From: CAIVAT01 sp964525995
GTDB taxonomy: Bacteria; Bacteroidota; Bacteroidia; Bacteroidales; FEN-979
Length of the DNA stretch: 64,000 nt
Assembly: GCA_964525995.1 (NCBI GenBank)
Contig: CAZGIM010000014.1
Location: 46,442-110,441, forward strand
Reading direction: 5' to 3'
The translations under genes and the position numbers were made by a program. Within the stretch, counting starts at the first letter, position 1. Every line of letters starts with the position of its first letter. Of this stretch, positions 25,574 to 35,063 are shown in pieces. Under the pieces are notes generated by a model. That model did no database searches. It was not told the origin of the DNA and worked only from the letters and a program-made list of their open reading frames with translations.

Positions 25574-28500
25574 ATGAAGAAAGAACCCTGGATATTAAAA
25601 CTGATGAACATTCGCCGGGAGGAAGCCAAACCGGTCTTTCTGCTCATGTGTTTCTCTTTCTTTACCGGCATGACCCTGACCTTTTATTTTACCGCCTCCA
25701 ACGCCATTTTCCTGAAACATTTCCAGCGATCGATGATCCCGGTTTCATTTATGGCTTCAGGTGTATTGATCTATCTCGCCTGGTGGAGTTTTTCAAGGAT
25801 CGACAAAAAGCTGTCGTTTTCATATCAGATCCTGATCAAGTTTATCTTCATTTTTATCACGGTCCTCGCCGTCAGTATCGGCGTATGGTCCTTTCAAGGT
25901 TCATCATGGCTGATATTCATGATGTATACCTGGGTCAGGATTGTGGTGTATATCCTCCTGGTTAATTTCTGGGGGGTTGCCGGAAAACTGTTCAACATCC
26001 GGCAAGGAAAGAGGATCTTCGGGATCATCGGGATCGGTGAAGTGGTCTCGGTGATCATCGGATACTTTTCAGTTCCCCTCATACTTCATTTCCTGACCGC
26101 TCCCGACCTGCTTTTCGTGGCTTCCGCTGCACTTTTTATCTGCCTGATGCTGGTTATCCTCATCCTGAAGGTATTCAGGGAACAACTCCTTGCATCATCC
26201 GCTCAGAAAGCGGTTGCCAAAAAAACTGTCAGTAAAGAATGGAATTATCTGAACCTGATCCGGAAACCTTATTTTGTTTTTATTTCGCTTATGGCGCTTT
26301 TGCCTATCTTCGGATATCTTTTTGTCGACTTCCTCTTCCTGGCCCAGACCAAGAAAGAATTTCCCAATAACCCCGAGGCGTTTGCAAGTTTTCTGGGCCT
26401 TTTCCTGGGATTCGTCGCTGTGATTGAGCTGTCATTGAAATTCGTGTCCGGGAGGTTCCTTAATAAATACGGACTGAAGCCAAGTCTGATTTCTTTGCCG
26501 CTGATCCTGCTCATAAGCATTTTCATGGCTGCCATTTTTGGAACGATTTACGGTGCGGTTGGGTTGTTCTTTACCTTTATTGCTCTTGCCCGGCTTTTCG
26601 AAAAATCGGTTCGCGGTGCCGTTTATGAACCGGCATTCCAGTTGCTCTACCAACCTGTACCGACTGAATTGAGGCTTACGTTCCAAAATCAAATTGAAGG
26701 AATTCCCAAAGCACTTGGGACTCTTGCCACCGGCGCTGTCATCCTTCTGCTCTCCAGTTTTCCATCATTCAGCCTTGTTTCATTTAACTGGATTTTCTGT
26801 ATTGTGCTTGGAGGATGGATCTGGGCGGCCTTTAAAATGTATGAAGCGTACCGGAACATGCTGAAAACTAAGTTAAGCGAGTTAAAAACCGAATCGGATC
26901 AGGAAAAAGCAAAGATGACCGATATTATAGGCCAGACATATCTGGGTGCCGGCGCTGATAAATTCGAAAACGTCTTTCAGATCCTGGAAACGGCCGAGCC
27001 TGTCCTTGCTGAGAAAGCGATTGAGACAGCATTCGTTGCGGCCCCGACTTTATTACAGAAGAAATTCCTCAAGACGCTTGTTGACAGGGAAGTGACCAGT
27101 GCGTTACCATTCTTGAAAGGTAAAGGAACCAGTTCGATCCCTGATCCCGAAATCCGGAAGCAAATAGAGACGACAACCGAAGAACTGACCCGGGCTGAAA
27201 ATGACACTTTTGAAACGTTGACCGAGATGGCAAGGTCGCACGATCCGGTTAACCGCCTGAGAGCCGCGAGGATGCTTGGCACATCCGCCCGTTTCAATGC
27301 ATTCAAACTCCTGCAGAATCTCATGAAAGATCATGATCTTAAGATCAGGAATGCGGCAATCATCTCAGCAGGCAAGATCAGGCGTATTGAGCTGTGGCCC
27401 GCAATCATTGAAAATCTCGCGGTTCCGGAATGCGCAAGGGCTGCCAGCATCGCTATCAGGAGCATCGGAGAACCCATTCTATCAGAACTTGACAGGCATT
27501 TCAACAAAATGACCAGCGATCATGCCGTGCAACTGGAGATCATCAGCATTTATGAATCGATTCCGGTACCGAAAACCATAAAGCTGCTTCGCCGGAAGAT
27601 GAATCATCCTGACCGGGATATTCGTTATGAGGTACTTTTCTCACTGAGCAATCTGAACTACCACGCCATTCCTTCCGAAATACAACTGATCCAGGAGTGT
27701 ATCGAAGAAACCGTTGAATATATTGCCTGGATCCTGGCCTCATTGAATGACATGGCGGGCATTGAAGGAGGCAGCGACCTCCAGGTATCACTCCTGGATG
27801 AGCTCGATGAAAAGAAAGAACAGGTCTTCCTGCTTTTATCACTGATCTATGATTCAAAAACGATCGGCCACATCAGGGAACATATTGAAAGTAAAGACGC
27901 CACTGCTAAGGTATATGCGCTTGAGATCAGCGATATGATCATTTCAGATGAAATCAAAGAGTTGTTCTTCCCGGTTTTCGAAGACCTTTCAGTGCACGAA
28001 CGGTTATCACGGATGCAGGTTCGGTTCCCGCAGGAAACCCTTTCTCCCTCAGAGCGGCTCATCGATATCCTCAATAAAGGGTATGCCCAATCGAACCGGA
28101 TGACAAAAGTGTTCGCCATTTCTTTACTGGGTAAGATGGCGGATCTCCCTGCAGGGAAAGTTGAAAACATTCTTTCGGCAAACCTGGTGCATCCAGATCC
28201 GTTGCTCAGTGAGGTTTCTGCCTGGATCCTGTTCAATTTCAACCGGAATTACTATTTCGATACCATGGTCTGTTTTGAAAAGAAATGGGATTCAGTTGTA
28301 CCCGAACTCGCTGAAAAAATCAAGAGAAGACAGAAAGATAACGATTTACTGCTGTTTGAGAAAGTTCTGATTCTGAAAAGTCATGAATTGTTCAGTACGC
28401 TGCCTGACCGGGCAATTATTCAGTTCCTGATGAGGCATCCCAGGATCCTGCAGCAACGACCGACAACCACCGGTTACGCCAACAAAATCCAGGAAATTTG

Positions 28501-28624
28501 TTTTACAGATCATGATGGAGCAACCTGGACCATCCCGACTTCATCGTTTGACGATTTCCTGAAAGACGATCCGGACTTTACAGAAAAGTTTTTCAGGTAC
28601 ATCAATATAACCATTGCTAATTGA
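25574..28624 (+). CDS. NTT/MFS-like nucleotide carrier fused to HEAT repeats
   Basis: A 1016-residue protein. Residues 20-430 hold about twelve membrane segments in the style of the ATP/ADP translocase (NTT, Npt1) branch of the major facilitator group, including EEAKPVFLLMCFSFFTGM, VRIVVYILLVNFWGVAGKLFNIRQGKRIFG and the loop FEKSVRGAVYEPAFQLLYQPVP. Residues 470-880 are helical HEAT-type repeats (DPVNRLRAARMLGTSARFNAF, DHDLKIRNAAIISAGKIRR, HPDRDIRYEVLFSLSNLNY). NTT carriers are best known from intracellular parasites, where they take host ATP, but HEAT-fused forms occur in free-living bacteria. A nucleotide or phosphate-ester substrate is possible, and so is a purely sensory role. The HEAT part should face the cytoplasm and could meet the STAND protein of the same operon. 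Confidence 0.82.
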   Translation: MKKEPWILKLMNIRREEAKPVFLLMCFSFFTGMTLTFYFTASNAIFLKHFQRSMIPVSFMASGVLIYLAWWSFSRIDKKLSFSYQILIKFIFIFITVLAVSIGVWSFQGSSWLIFMMYTWVRIVVYILLVNFWGVAGKLFNIRQGKRIFGIIGIGEVVSVIIGYFSVPLILHFLTAPDLLFVASAALFICLMLVILILKVFREQLLASSAQKAVAKKTVSKEWNYLNLIRKPYFVFISLMALLPIFGYLFVDFLFLAQTKKEFPNNPEAFASFLGLFLGFVAVIELSLKFVSGRFLNKYGLKPSLISLPLILLISIFMAAIFGTIYGAVGLFFTFIALARLFEKSVRGAVYEPAFQLLYQPVPTELRLTFQNQIEGIPKALGTLATGAVILLLSSFPSFSLVSFNWIFCIVLGGWIWAAFKMYEAYRNMLKTKLSELKTESDQEKAKMTDIIGQTYLGAGADKFENVFQILETAEPVLAEKAIETAFVAAPTLLQKKFLKTLVDREVTSALPFLKGKGTSSIPDPEIRKQIETTTEELTRAENDTFETLTEMARSHDPVNRLRAARMLGTSARFNAFKLLQNLMKDHDLKIRNAAIISAGKIRRIELWPAIIENLAVPECARAASIAIRSIGEPILSELDRHFNKMTSDHAVQLEIISIYESIPVPKTIKLLRRKMNHPDRDIRYEVLFSLSNLNYHAIPSEIQLIQECIEETVEYIAWILASLNDMAGIEGGSDLQVSLLDELDEKKEQVFLLLSLIYDSKTIGHIREHIESKDATAKVYALEISDMIISDEIKELFFPVFEDLSVHERLSRMQVRFPQETLSPSERLIDILNKGYAQSNRMTKVFAISLLGKMADLPAGKVENILSANLVHPDPLLSEVSAWILFNFNRNYYFDTMVCFEKKWDSVVPELAEKIKRRQKDNDLLLFEKVLILKSHELFSTLPDRAIIQFLMRHPRILQQRPTTTGYANKIQEICFTDHDGATWTIPTSSFDDFLKDDPDFTEKFFRYINITIAN

Positions 28625-28630
28625 AGGCCT

Positions 28631-31600
28631 ATGAATAAAATGGTCATAACCGTCTTACTAATGCTCCTGCCTATGTATCTTATCGCGCAGGCAGGCCGCG
28701 AACAGGGATTTCCCTTCCTGAAGAACTATGCACCATCGGAATACCGGGCACATGCACAGAATTTTACAATTGTCAGTGATCGCCAGGATATGGTCTATTT
28801 CGGAAATTTTGCAGGCATCCTTCAATTTGATGGGGAGAACTGGCGCCTGATCCCTACCACAAACACAACCAAAGTTTCGGCACTGGCTATCGATTCCTCC
28901 GGAACTATTTATGCCGGTGCCAGAGGAGAAATCGGTTTCCTGAAGCCGGATGAATATGGCGCATTTCACTTCTGTAACCTGAAAACCGGTTCAAAAAACA
29001 TTCTTAAGCCATTCTCTGACGTCAAGCAACTTTTTGCCACCCGTGAAGGTGTTCGGTTTATTTCACAAAACACAGTCTTTACTGTTAAAAAAGACGGGAA
29101 TATCGACTCCTGGGCCGCACCGGTGGAAATCATGGGGGGATTCTATTGCTCCGGTACCCTTTACCTTCAACTTAAAGAAGAGGGATTGGTTGCGCTTGAA
29201 GGTGGAAAGATTAAAAAATTTGAAGGAGGAAACAGGCTTTCAGGTGCAATCGAAATCAAGGCGATCATGCGCTACTCAAACGACGCCGTGCTTGTGGCAA
29301 CAGGGACACAGGGCCTTTTTATTTTACAGCATGATCAGCTGACGGAATTCAGGACCGCGAGTTTTTCCCGGCTGCAGCAGAGCCTGATCACCTGCGGCAT
29401 CAGGCTAAAAGATGGTATGTTTGCACTGGGCACCTCCACACACGGAATCCTGATCCTTGACCAGAAAGGTGATATTTTGCAGTTGATTGATAAAAGGGCC
29501 GGCCTTCGCGATAATTCAATCCAGGCGCTTTATGCATCAAGCAGTAATATCATATGGGCCGCTTTGAATAACGGGATCGCCATGATCCAGATACCTTCCC
29601 AACTTACATTCTTTGATGAAAAATCAGGACTGAACGGTGCAGTCAATCATGTGATCCGGTTTAACAACACCTTGTATGTCTCGACCTACCAGGGCTTATT
29701 CTATTATGACGAACAAAAATTTACCTTCTCCCCCGTTAATGAAATCATTACCGCTTGCTGGTGTGTGGTTCCTTACGAAAACTGCCTCCTTGCAGCGACT
29801 TCGCAGGGTATTTTCTCGGTTGAGAATAAAAAAGCCAGACTTATTCAGGAAGGATTCGCACTTTCAATAGTCAGGTCGACGCTGGAGCCCGCTACATTCT
29901 ATATTGGTGAAATGAAAGGATTTTTCAGGTTAAAGAACGCCGGAGGAAGGTGGATCTGTGAGAGATTTGAGGGGCCTGAAGAAGAAATCAATGACCTTCA
30001 GGTCGACGGCTATGGAAATATCTGGGGATCGACCTTATCGAGGGGCATCCTGAAGTATACGCCCGGCGACAAAGCCCCTGTTTTTTATGATCATGAAGAC
30101 GGTTTGCCTGAGGATGTAGGATTATCGCTCAACAGGATCGATAACCATATGTCGGTTGCAACGCGAAAGGGCGTTTATTACTTCAATGAAAAAACAAAAA
30201 AATTCGATTCGGTAAGCCTGTATAAAAGCACTGATCCTGCCGACGACCAGTGGTACTCGATCATCATCCCCACTCCCCAGGGCAACCTGTGGGTCAACGA
30301 TGGCGAAGAAACCAATATCCGGCTCCTGGTCAGGAATAAAAACCAATATCAGCCGCTTGAAAAACCGTTTCTGCCGATCACTGATTATGTGATCTGGGCA
30401 ATATACCCCGAAGACAATGGTGTGACCTGGCTGGGAGGGCCTGACGGGCTGATCAGGTATAATCCTGTCGTCACGAATGATTACATGATCCCTGAAGCAA
30501 CGCTCCTTCGGAAAATTGCCATACAAGCCGATTCTACAATTTTTGCAGGCAGCCTGACAAACCAGGTGAAAACCCTGAAAAGCAAAATTGAAATAAAGTA
30601 CCGCTATAATTCACTCCGGTTTGAATTCAGTCTTCCTTTCTATTCTCCCAAAGGTGAGAACCTCTACCAGTATTTTCTTGAGGGGTTCGACGAAACCTGG
30701 TCCGACTGGGGAACTCAATCGCATAAGGAATATACAAATCTGGCCGGCGGCAATTACATATTTCATGTCAGGGCAAAAAACGTGTACGGCAATATCACAC
30801 CTGAAACAACCTTTGCATTCAGAATTTTGAAGCCGTGGTTTGGTACGGTATGGGCATTTATCCTGTACATTCTTGCTGCATCATTCATCATCTACCTCAT
30901 CGTCATCATCCGGAACCGGCAACTTTTAAGGGAAAAAAGAGTTCTGGAACAAAGAATCGCCGACCGAACCGCAGAAGTCGTTCAGCAAAAAGAAGAGATC
31001 ATTAGCCAGTCGCAGGAACTTGCCAATAAAAACGACGAGCTTGAAAAGATCAACACAGCCGTCAAGTCAATCAATGCCGAGATCAACTTTGAGAACCTGA
31101 TTCAGTCACTGTTGGAAAAAATGAGGGTCATCAGGTCTATCGATACTTCATCCGCGCTTGTTTACGACAAGAACATCAATGCATACAAATTCACGGCAAG
31201 CATCGGTTATGAATTGCAGGAACTTGCATCGACCACGTTGACTTTCGCCCAGGCTGAAAACAGATACCTGAAAAACACAGAAGAGGTTTTCGAGGATATT
31301 TTTATTAAAACTGACTTTTCAGGCTATGACGAATCTGACGTTCTTAAAGAACTGAAAACACCCAGATCATTGCTTGTCATGGTTATAAGAGTAGAAAACC
31401 GTGTCGAAGCTTTTCTGTTATTTGCAAACCTTTCGCGGGAACAGGCCTTTGAAGCGAAGGATATTAGTTTCATTAAAAATTCGAAAGAGCACATCGTTTC
31501 AGCATTCATCCGTACAAGGATCATGGCTGATCTGCAACAGACGCTCCAAAATCTTAAAGATACCCAGGACCAGCTGGTTCAATCGGAAAAACTTGCTTCG

Positions 31601-32365
31601 CTGGGCCAGCTCACTGCCGGAATCGCTCATGAGATCCAGAATCCTCTGAACTTTGTCAACAACTTTTCGGCACTTTCGGCAGAGCTTTCGGATGAGCTTC
31701 TTGAATTCATCAACGGGATCAAGGATATCCTTTCTCCCGATAAATATGCCGATGCTGAAGAGATCATCGGAATGATCAAAGGCAACGTCAAGAAAATCAA
31801 CGAACATGGCAAGCGCGCCGAAAGCATCGTTAAGGGGATGCTTCAGCATTCGAGGGGTAAAACCGGGGAATTTGAACAGGTTGATATCAACAATATGGTT
31901 GCTGAATATGTTAACCTTGCCTACCATGGAATGAGGGCAAAAGATAAAAGTTTCAATACCGCCATCAGGACACAGCTTGATCCGGAAGTCGGCAAAGCCA
32001 GTATCATTCCTCAGGATTTGAGCAGAGTTATCCTGAATATTGTAAATAATGCATGCTACGCCCTGGATGAGAAAGTTAAAAAACAGATTCCCGGTTTTGC
32101 ACCCGAGGTGGTGATCAGTACCAAAAAAATTAAAGATAAAATTGAAATACGGATAAAGGACAACGGCACCGGGATCCCCGATGAGGTTATTGAAAAGATC
32201 TTCAATCCGTTTTTTACGACAAAACCAACAGGGAAAGGGACCGGGTTAGGGCTTTCAATGAGTTTCGACATCGTAAACCAGGTACATAAAGGGAAACTGG
32301 AAGTAAAGTCAAAAATTAATGAGTTCACCGAATTCATTATAACGATACCTGAAAAACAGGCATAA
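28631..32365 (+). CDS. Two-component propeller sensor histidine kinase
   Basis: A 1244-residue kinase. A signal peptide (residues 1-20) leads to a periplasmic two-propeller sensor made of Reg_prop blades (for example LRDNSIQALYASSSNIIWAA) and a Y_Y_Y domain (LYQYFLEGFDETWSDWG). One membrane span follows near residues 738-758 (FILYILAASFIIYLIVII), then a coiled coil, a GAF-like domain (about 815-965), HisKA with the phospho-acceptor His1000 in GQLTAGIAHEIQNPLNF, and HATPase_c (NNACYAL, DNGTGIPDE, GKGTGLGLSM). Unlike many Bacteroidota propeller kinases, it lacks a C-terminal receiver and AraC output, so it needs a separate response regulator. The receiver-PP2C protein encoded at 17511-18686 is the nearest candidate partner (inference). 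It lies 6 bp after the carrier gene. Confidence 0.93.
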   Translation: MNKMVITVLLMLLPMYLIAQAGREQGFPFLKNYAPSEYRAHAQNFTIVSDRQDMVYFGNFAGILQFDGENWRLIPTTNTTKVSALAIDSSGTIYAGARGEIGFLKPDEYGAFHFCNLKTGSKNILKPFSDVKQLFATREGVRFISQNTVFTVKKDGNIDSWAAPVEIMGGFYCSGTLYLQLKEEGLVALEGGKIKKFEGGNRLSGAIEIKAIMRYSNDAVLVATGTQGLFILQHDQLTEFRTASFSRLQQSLITCGIRLKDGMFALGTSTHGILILDQKGDILQLIDKRAGLRDNSIQALYASSSNIIWAALNNGIAMIQIPSQLTFFDEKSGLNGAVNHVIRFNNTLYVSTYQGLFYYDEQKFTFSPVNEIITACWCVVPYENCLLAATSQGIFSVENKKARLIQEGFALSIVRSTLEPATFYIGEMKGFFRLKNAGGRWICERFEGPEEEINDLQVDGYGNIWGSTLSRGILKYTPGDKAPVFYDHEDGLPEDVGLSLNRIDNHMSVATRKGVYYFNEKTKKFDSVSLYKSTDPADDQWYSIIIPTPQGNLWVNDGEETNIRLLVRNKNQYQPLEKPFLPITDYVIWAIYPEDNGVTWLGGPDGLIRYNPVVTNDYMIPEATLLRKIAIQADSTIFAGSLTNQVKTLKSKIEIKYRYNSLRFEFSLPFYSPKGENLYQYFLEGFDETWSDWGTQSHKEYTNLAGGNYIFHVRAKNVYGNITPETTFAFRILKPWFGTVWAFILYILAASFIIYLIVIIRNRQLLREKRVLEQRIADRTAEVVQQKEEIISQSQELANKNDELEKINTAVKSINAEINFENLIQSLLEKMRVIRSIDTSSALVYDKNINAYKFTASIGYELQELASTTLTFAQAENRYLKNTEEVFEDIFIKTDFSGYDESDVLKELKTPRSLLVMVIRVENRVEAFLLFANLSREQAFEAKDISFIKNSKEHIVSAFIRTRIMADLQQTLQNLKDTQDQLVQSEKLASLGQLTAGIAHEIQNPLNFVNNFSALSAELSDELLEFINGIKDILSPDKYADAEEIIGMIKGNVKKINEHGKRAESIVKGMLQHSRGKTGEFEQVDINNMVAEYVNLAYHGMRAKDKSFNTAIRTQLDPEVGKASIIPQDLSRVILNIVNNACYALDEKVKKQIPGFAPEVVISTKKIKDKIEIRIKDNGTGIPDEVIEKIFNPFFTTKPTGKGTGLGLSMSFDIVNQVHKGKLEVKSKINEFTEFIITIPEKQA

Positions 32366-32379
32366 TCCGACTGTCGCCG

Positions 32380-32997
32380 ATGTTTAAAAGAATAATCAAA
32401 CTGGTCTTGTTTTCTTGCCTGTTCCATGTCCCGGCTCCCGGTCAGACGATTTTCAAGTTCAACCAGTACGATATTATATACAGCGGTGATTTCATGCCGG
32501 TAGTGACACTCTATGCCAGTTACCAGATAAATAAAACCTTTGGTGTCGCAAGTTATTTCTATGTAAACGCGTACCCTAAGAACAGCTGGGGAGAAGGTTT
32601 GATCGGTCCTCTGGTCACTCCTGTTAAGGGGATTACAATCGGTTTTCTGGGGGGCTACCAGTCAAATGAAACGGAATTATGGCGGATTTCGCCATTGCTG
32701 ATCCTGTCTTTTAATCCCTGGTCGTTTTATGGCGCATTCGAATTCGGAGGGAAAAGGTACCGGTGGGATTGCATGGGATTTTATTCTGTGAAAAATTTTA
32801 AATTCGGCGGAGAATTTATCAGGTTCTATCAGATGTACACGGCCGGTCCAAGGATTGAATTCACATTTTTCAAAAAACAGCCCATCACTGTTTTTTACAC
32901 TGCATTATGGGATTGGACCTACGGTAAATATTCGTCGATGTTTGGCATTTACACTGTTTTCGGGCCATTTGGCAAAACGAAACCTTTAGATGACTGA
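32380..32997 (+). CDS. Small outer-membrane beta-barrel-like protein
   Basis: A 205-residue protein with a signal peptide (FKRIIKLVLFSCLFHVPAPG). The alternating aromatic/polar strands are typical of small outer-membrane barrels (VTLYASYQINKTFGVASYFYVNAYPK, ITIGFLGGYQSNETELWRIS, FYGAFEFGGKRYRWDCMGFY, PITVFYTALWDWTYGKYSS). About eight strands can be counted. No family name comes to mind. It follows the histidine-kinase gene by 14 bp and precedes the dehydrogenase by 24 bp, so it is part of the long operon. It could be a porin-like partner of the TonB receptor, but that is only a guess. Confidence 0.65.
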   Translation: MFKRIIKLVLFSCLFHVPAPGQTIFKFNQYDIIYSGDFMPVVTLYASYQINKTFGVASYFYVNAYPKNSWGEGLIGPLVTPVKGITIGFLGGYQSNETELWRISPLLILSFNPWSFYGAFEFGGKRYRWDCMGFYSVKNFKFGGEFIRFYQMYTAGPRIEFTFFKKQPITVFYTALWDWTYGKYSSMFGIYTVFGPFGKTKPLDD

Positions 32998-33021
32998 CAA
33001 AATAAATAAATCATATTCACT

Positions 33022-33969
33022 ATGAAAGCGCTTGTCTTTAGCGAAACCCTGAAATTGAAGGATGTTCCTGATCCGAAAGTTAATAAGGGTGAAGTGCTGA
33101 TCAAGGTACTGTATTCCTCCATCTGCAATACTGATCTTGAAATCATCAAGGGGTATATGGGATTCAAAGGCATACTCGGACATGAATTTGTGGGGATGGT
33201 GATGACTCCCGAAAGCCGGTTTTACGAGCAAAGAGTTGTTGGCGAAATTAATTGTTCATGTGGCGAATGTTACCTGTGTCTGACAGGCCGTAAAACCCAC
33301 TGTCCATACCGGAGCACCCTCGGGATCATGAACCATGACGGGGTTTTTGCTGAGTATTGTGTTCTTCCGGAGGCCAACCTGCACCTGGTTCCCGAGGATC
33401 TCGATCCGGAAATTGCCGTCTTTACCGAGCCTCTGGCAGCAGCTGTCGAAATCTTCGAGCAGATCCAAATCCGTCCCTCCCAGAACGTCTTTATCTTTGG
33501 CGCCGGAAAGCTGGGCCTGCTCATTTCCCAGGTTTTCAGACTGAACGGGTGTGAAACCATCACCTTCGATATCAGTGAAGCTAAAGTCAAAAAAGCCCGG
33601 TCAATGGGAATTAATTCGGCCCTGGTGCGTACCCTCTCCGATTCGGATAAGGCAGAAATCTGTGTGGAATGTACAGGTAATTCTGCCGGAATCGACCTCG
33701 CCCTGAAACACCTCTACCCGCGCGGCACTCTTATTCTCAAAACAACAGTCGATACCTGCGAAAAGATCGACCTGAATCAGATCGTCATCAATGAATTTGA
33801 AATCATCGGTTCGCGCTGCGGTTTATTCGATCCCGCCCTGAGCCTGCTGAGTCAAAAACTGGTCAATCCGAAGCCTATGATTTCCAAAGTTTTCGGGTTT
33901 GACGAAATCCTTAAAGCCTTTGAATGGGCTGCAAAACCCGACACCATCAAAGTGCTCATCCGACATTAA
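33022..33969 (+). CDS. Zinc-dependent alcohol dehydrogenase, MDR family
   Basis: A 315-residue medium-chain dehydrogenase. The GroES-like N-domain has a catalytic zinc region (SSICNTDLEIIKG, GHEFVGMV). The structural zinc lobe is CSCGECYLCLTGRKTHC, with four Cys spaced as in the family. The nucleotide-binding fold is FIFGAGKLGLLISQVFRLNG, and the end is ALKHLYPRGTLILKTTV. It is 25-35 residues shorter than typical ADH or threonine dehydrogenase, mostly by a shorter lobe and C-terminus. The likely reaction is NAD(P)-dependent oxidation of a polyol or sugar alcohol. The gene is the last of the seven-gene run; no terminator stands behind it, but the next gene has its own promoter. Confidence 0.87.
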   Translation: MKALVFSETLKLKDVPDPKVNKGEVLIKVLYSSICNTDLEIIKGYMGFKGILGHEFVGMVMTPESRFYEQRVVGEINCSCGECYLCLTGRKTHCPYRSTLGIMNHDGVFAEYCVLPEANLHLVPEDLDPEIAVFTEPLAAAVEIFEQIQIRPSQNVFIFGAGKLGLLISQVFRLNGCETITFDISEAKVKKARSMGINSALVRTLSDSDKAEICVECTGNSAGIDLALKHLYPRGTLILKTTVDTCEKIDLNQIVINEFEIIGSRCGLFDPALSLLSQKLVNPKPMISKVFGFDEILKAFEWAAKPDTIKVLIRH

Positions 33970-34039
33970 GCAATAGGACCATTTCAAAAACTAAAGGGTT
34001 TTATTAAAAAAAAAACGACCGGATTTTAAAAATTTCTCT

Positions 34040-34047
34040 TAATTTCG
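34040..34047 (+). promoter_or_regulatory. Probable -7 box for the lipoprotein gene
   Basis: TAATTTCG differs from TAnnTTTG at one position. It stands 63 nt before the lipoprotein start chosen at 34110 (18 nt before an upstream in-frame ATG). No clear TTG stands at the usual -33 distance. Confidence 0.35.
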
Positions 34048-34109
34048 CATAGTTCATACAAATAATGAAAATCCGATTTTTGATTCACAAACAAACCTTC
34101 GCTCTATTT

Positions 34110-34961
34110 ATGAAAGCAATCACAAAAATCCAGACAGGGCTTGCTCTTGCAGCTTTTTCACTCTTCCTGGTTCTTACGGGATGCAATACTTCATCAACCA
34201 AGGATCAACAGGCCAACGAGGCTGCAGCCGACTCGATTCAAAAAGAGATCACACTGAGCCCTGAGTCACAGAACCTCCTGTACACGTTCCCAACTCCTTT
34301 TGAGGTTACTATGATGCTGGAAAAAGCAAAGGCGGGCTTTATTTTCGATATCACCAATCCACCCGCCGGAGCCAACAAATACACCACCGAAAAAAGCAAG
34401 GCTCTGAATCTCGGGATTTACAGTGCCGACCTGAGCTATTCGGCTACTTACAACCGTACCGATGAAACCAATAAATTCCTGGCCGCCACAAACAAACTTG
34501 CCGATGAACTCGGCATCGCCGGAGTGTATGACCAGACCCTGATCGAAAAAGTAAAAAAATTCAACAACAATAAAGATTCTCTGGTTGCCTTGATCACCCG
34601 GGTATTCGGTCAGACCAACGACTTTCTTTCCAAAAATAACCGGAATCAGGTTGCCGTTCTGATCGCCGCCGGTGGATTTGCCGAAGGTATTTACCTCGCC
34701 GCAACCCTGGCCGAAGTTGCAAAAGATAACACCAAAATAATGGCCATCATCGCTTCTCAAAAAGATAACTACAATAAACTCCTTACGATCCTCCAGGCCT
34801 ATCAAACCGATGCAGAGATGAAGCCGGTGGCCGATGAGATCGCCAAACTGGCTCCCATCTGGACCAATTATGGCATTGAATCCGGCAAAAAGATTTCACA
34901 ACAGAATGTGATCGCCATCAGCGATCTTGCCGAAAGCATCAGGCTTAACTTTGTAAAATAA
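34110..34961 (+). CDS. Lipoprotein of unknown function
   Basis: A 283-residue lipoprotein. From ATG 34110 the signal peptide MKAITKIQTGLALAAFSLFL ends at the lipobox LTGC; an in-frame ATG at 34065 would add 15 residues before a normal signal and is less likely. The mature part is helical and acidic, with phrases such as NPPAGANKYTTEKSKALNLGIYSADLSYSATYNRTDETNKFLAA, which I recognise only as a widespread Bacteroidota hypothetical family. No catalytic motif is visible. It is a single-gene unit, with a promoter-like box upstream and a strong terminator right after the stop. A periplasmic structural or scavenging role is possible but not shown. Confidence 0.72.
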   Translation: MKAITKIQTGLALAAFSLFLVLTGCNTSSTKDQQANEAAADSIQKEITLSPESQNLLYTFPTPFEVTMMLEKAKAGFIFDITNPPAGANKYTTEKSKALNLGIYSADLSYSATYNRTDETNKFLAATNKLADELGIAGVYDQTLIEKVKKFNNNKDSLVALITRVFGQTNDFLSKNNRNQVAVLIAAGGFAEGIYLAATLAEVAKDNTKIMAIIASQKDNYNKLLTILQAYQTDAEMKPVADEIAKLAPIWTNYGIESGKKISQQNVIAISDLAESIRLNFVK

Positions 34962-34981
34962 AGTCAGACAAACACATTCAG

Positions 34982-35022
34982 AAAGAGGCTGTCTCAAAAA
35001 TTCGGGACAGCCTCTTTTTTTT
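34982..35022 (+). terminator. Rho-independent terminator
   Basis: The arms AAAGAGGCTGTC and GACAGCCTCTTT pair perfectly for 12 bp around a 12-nt loop, then eight or more T residues follow. It closes the lipoprotein transcript 20 bp after its stop. Confidence 0.9.
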
Positions 35023-35034
35023 ATCCATTATGCT

Positions 35035-35042
35035 TACATTTG
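35035..35042 (+). promoter_or_regulatory. Bacteroidota -7 box for the ABCG-like transporter
   Basis: TACATTTG is a perfect TAnnTTTG match right after the terminator. It overlaps a possible TTG start at 35040, so translation from that TTG is unlikely and the ATG at 35064 is favoured. Confidence 0.5.
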
Positions 35043-35063
35043 GATACTATAAATACCCATCCC

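Noticed and set aside
35040..35063. TTG start for the ABCG-type transporter
   Set aside because: The TTG lies inside the perfect TACATTTG promoter box, so the transcript would begin after it.
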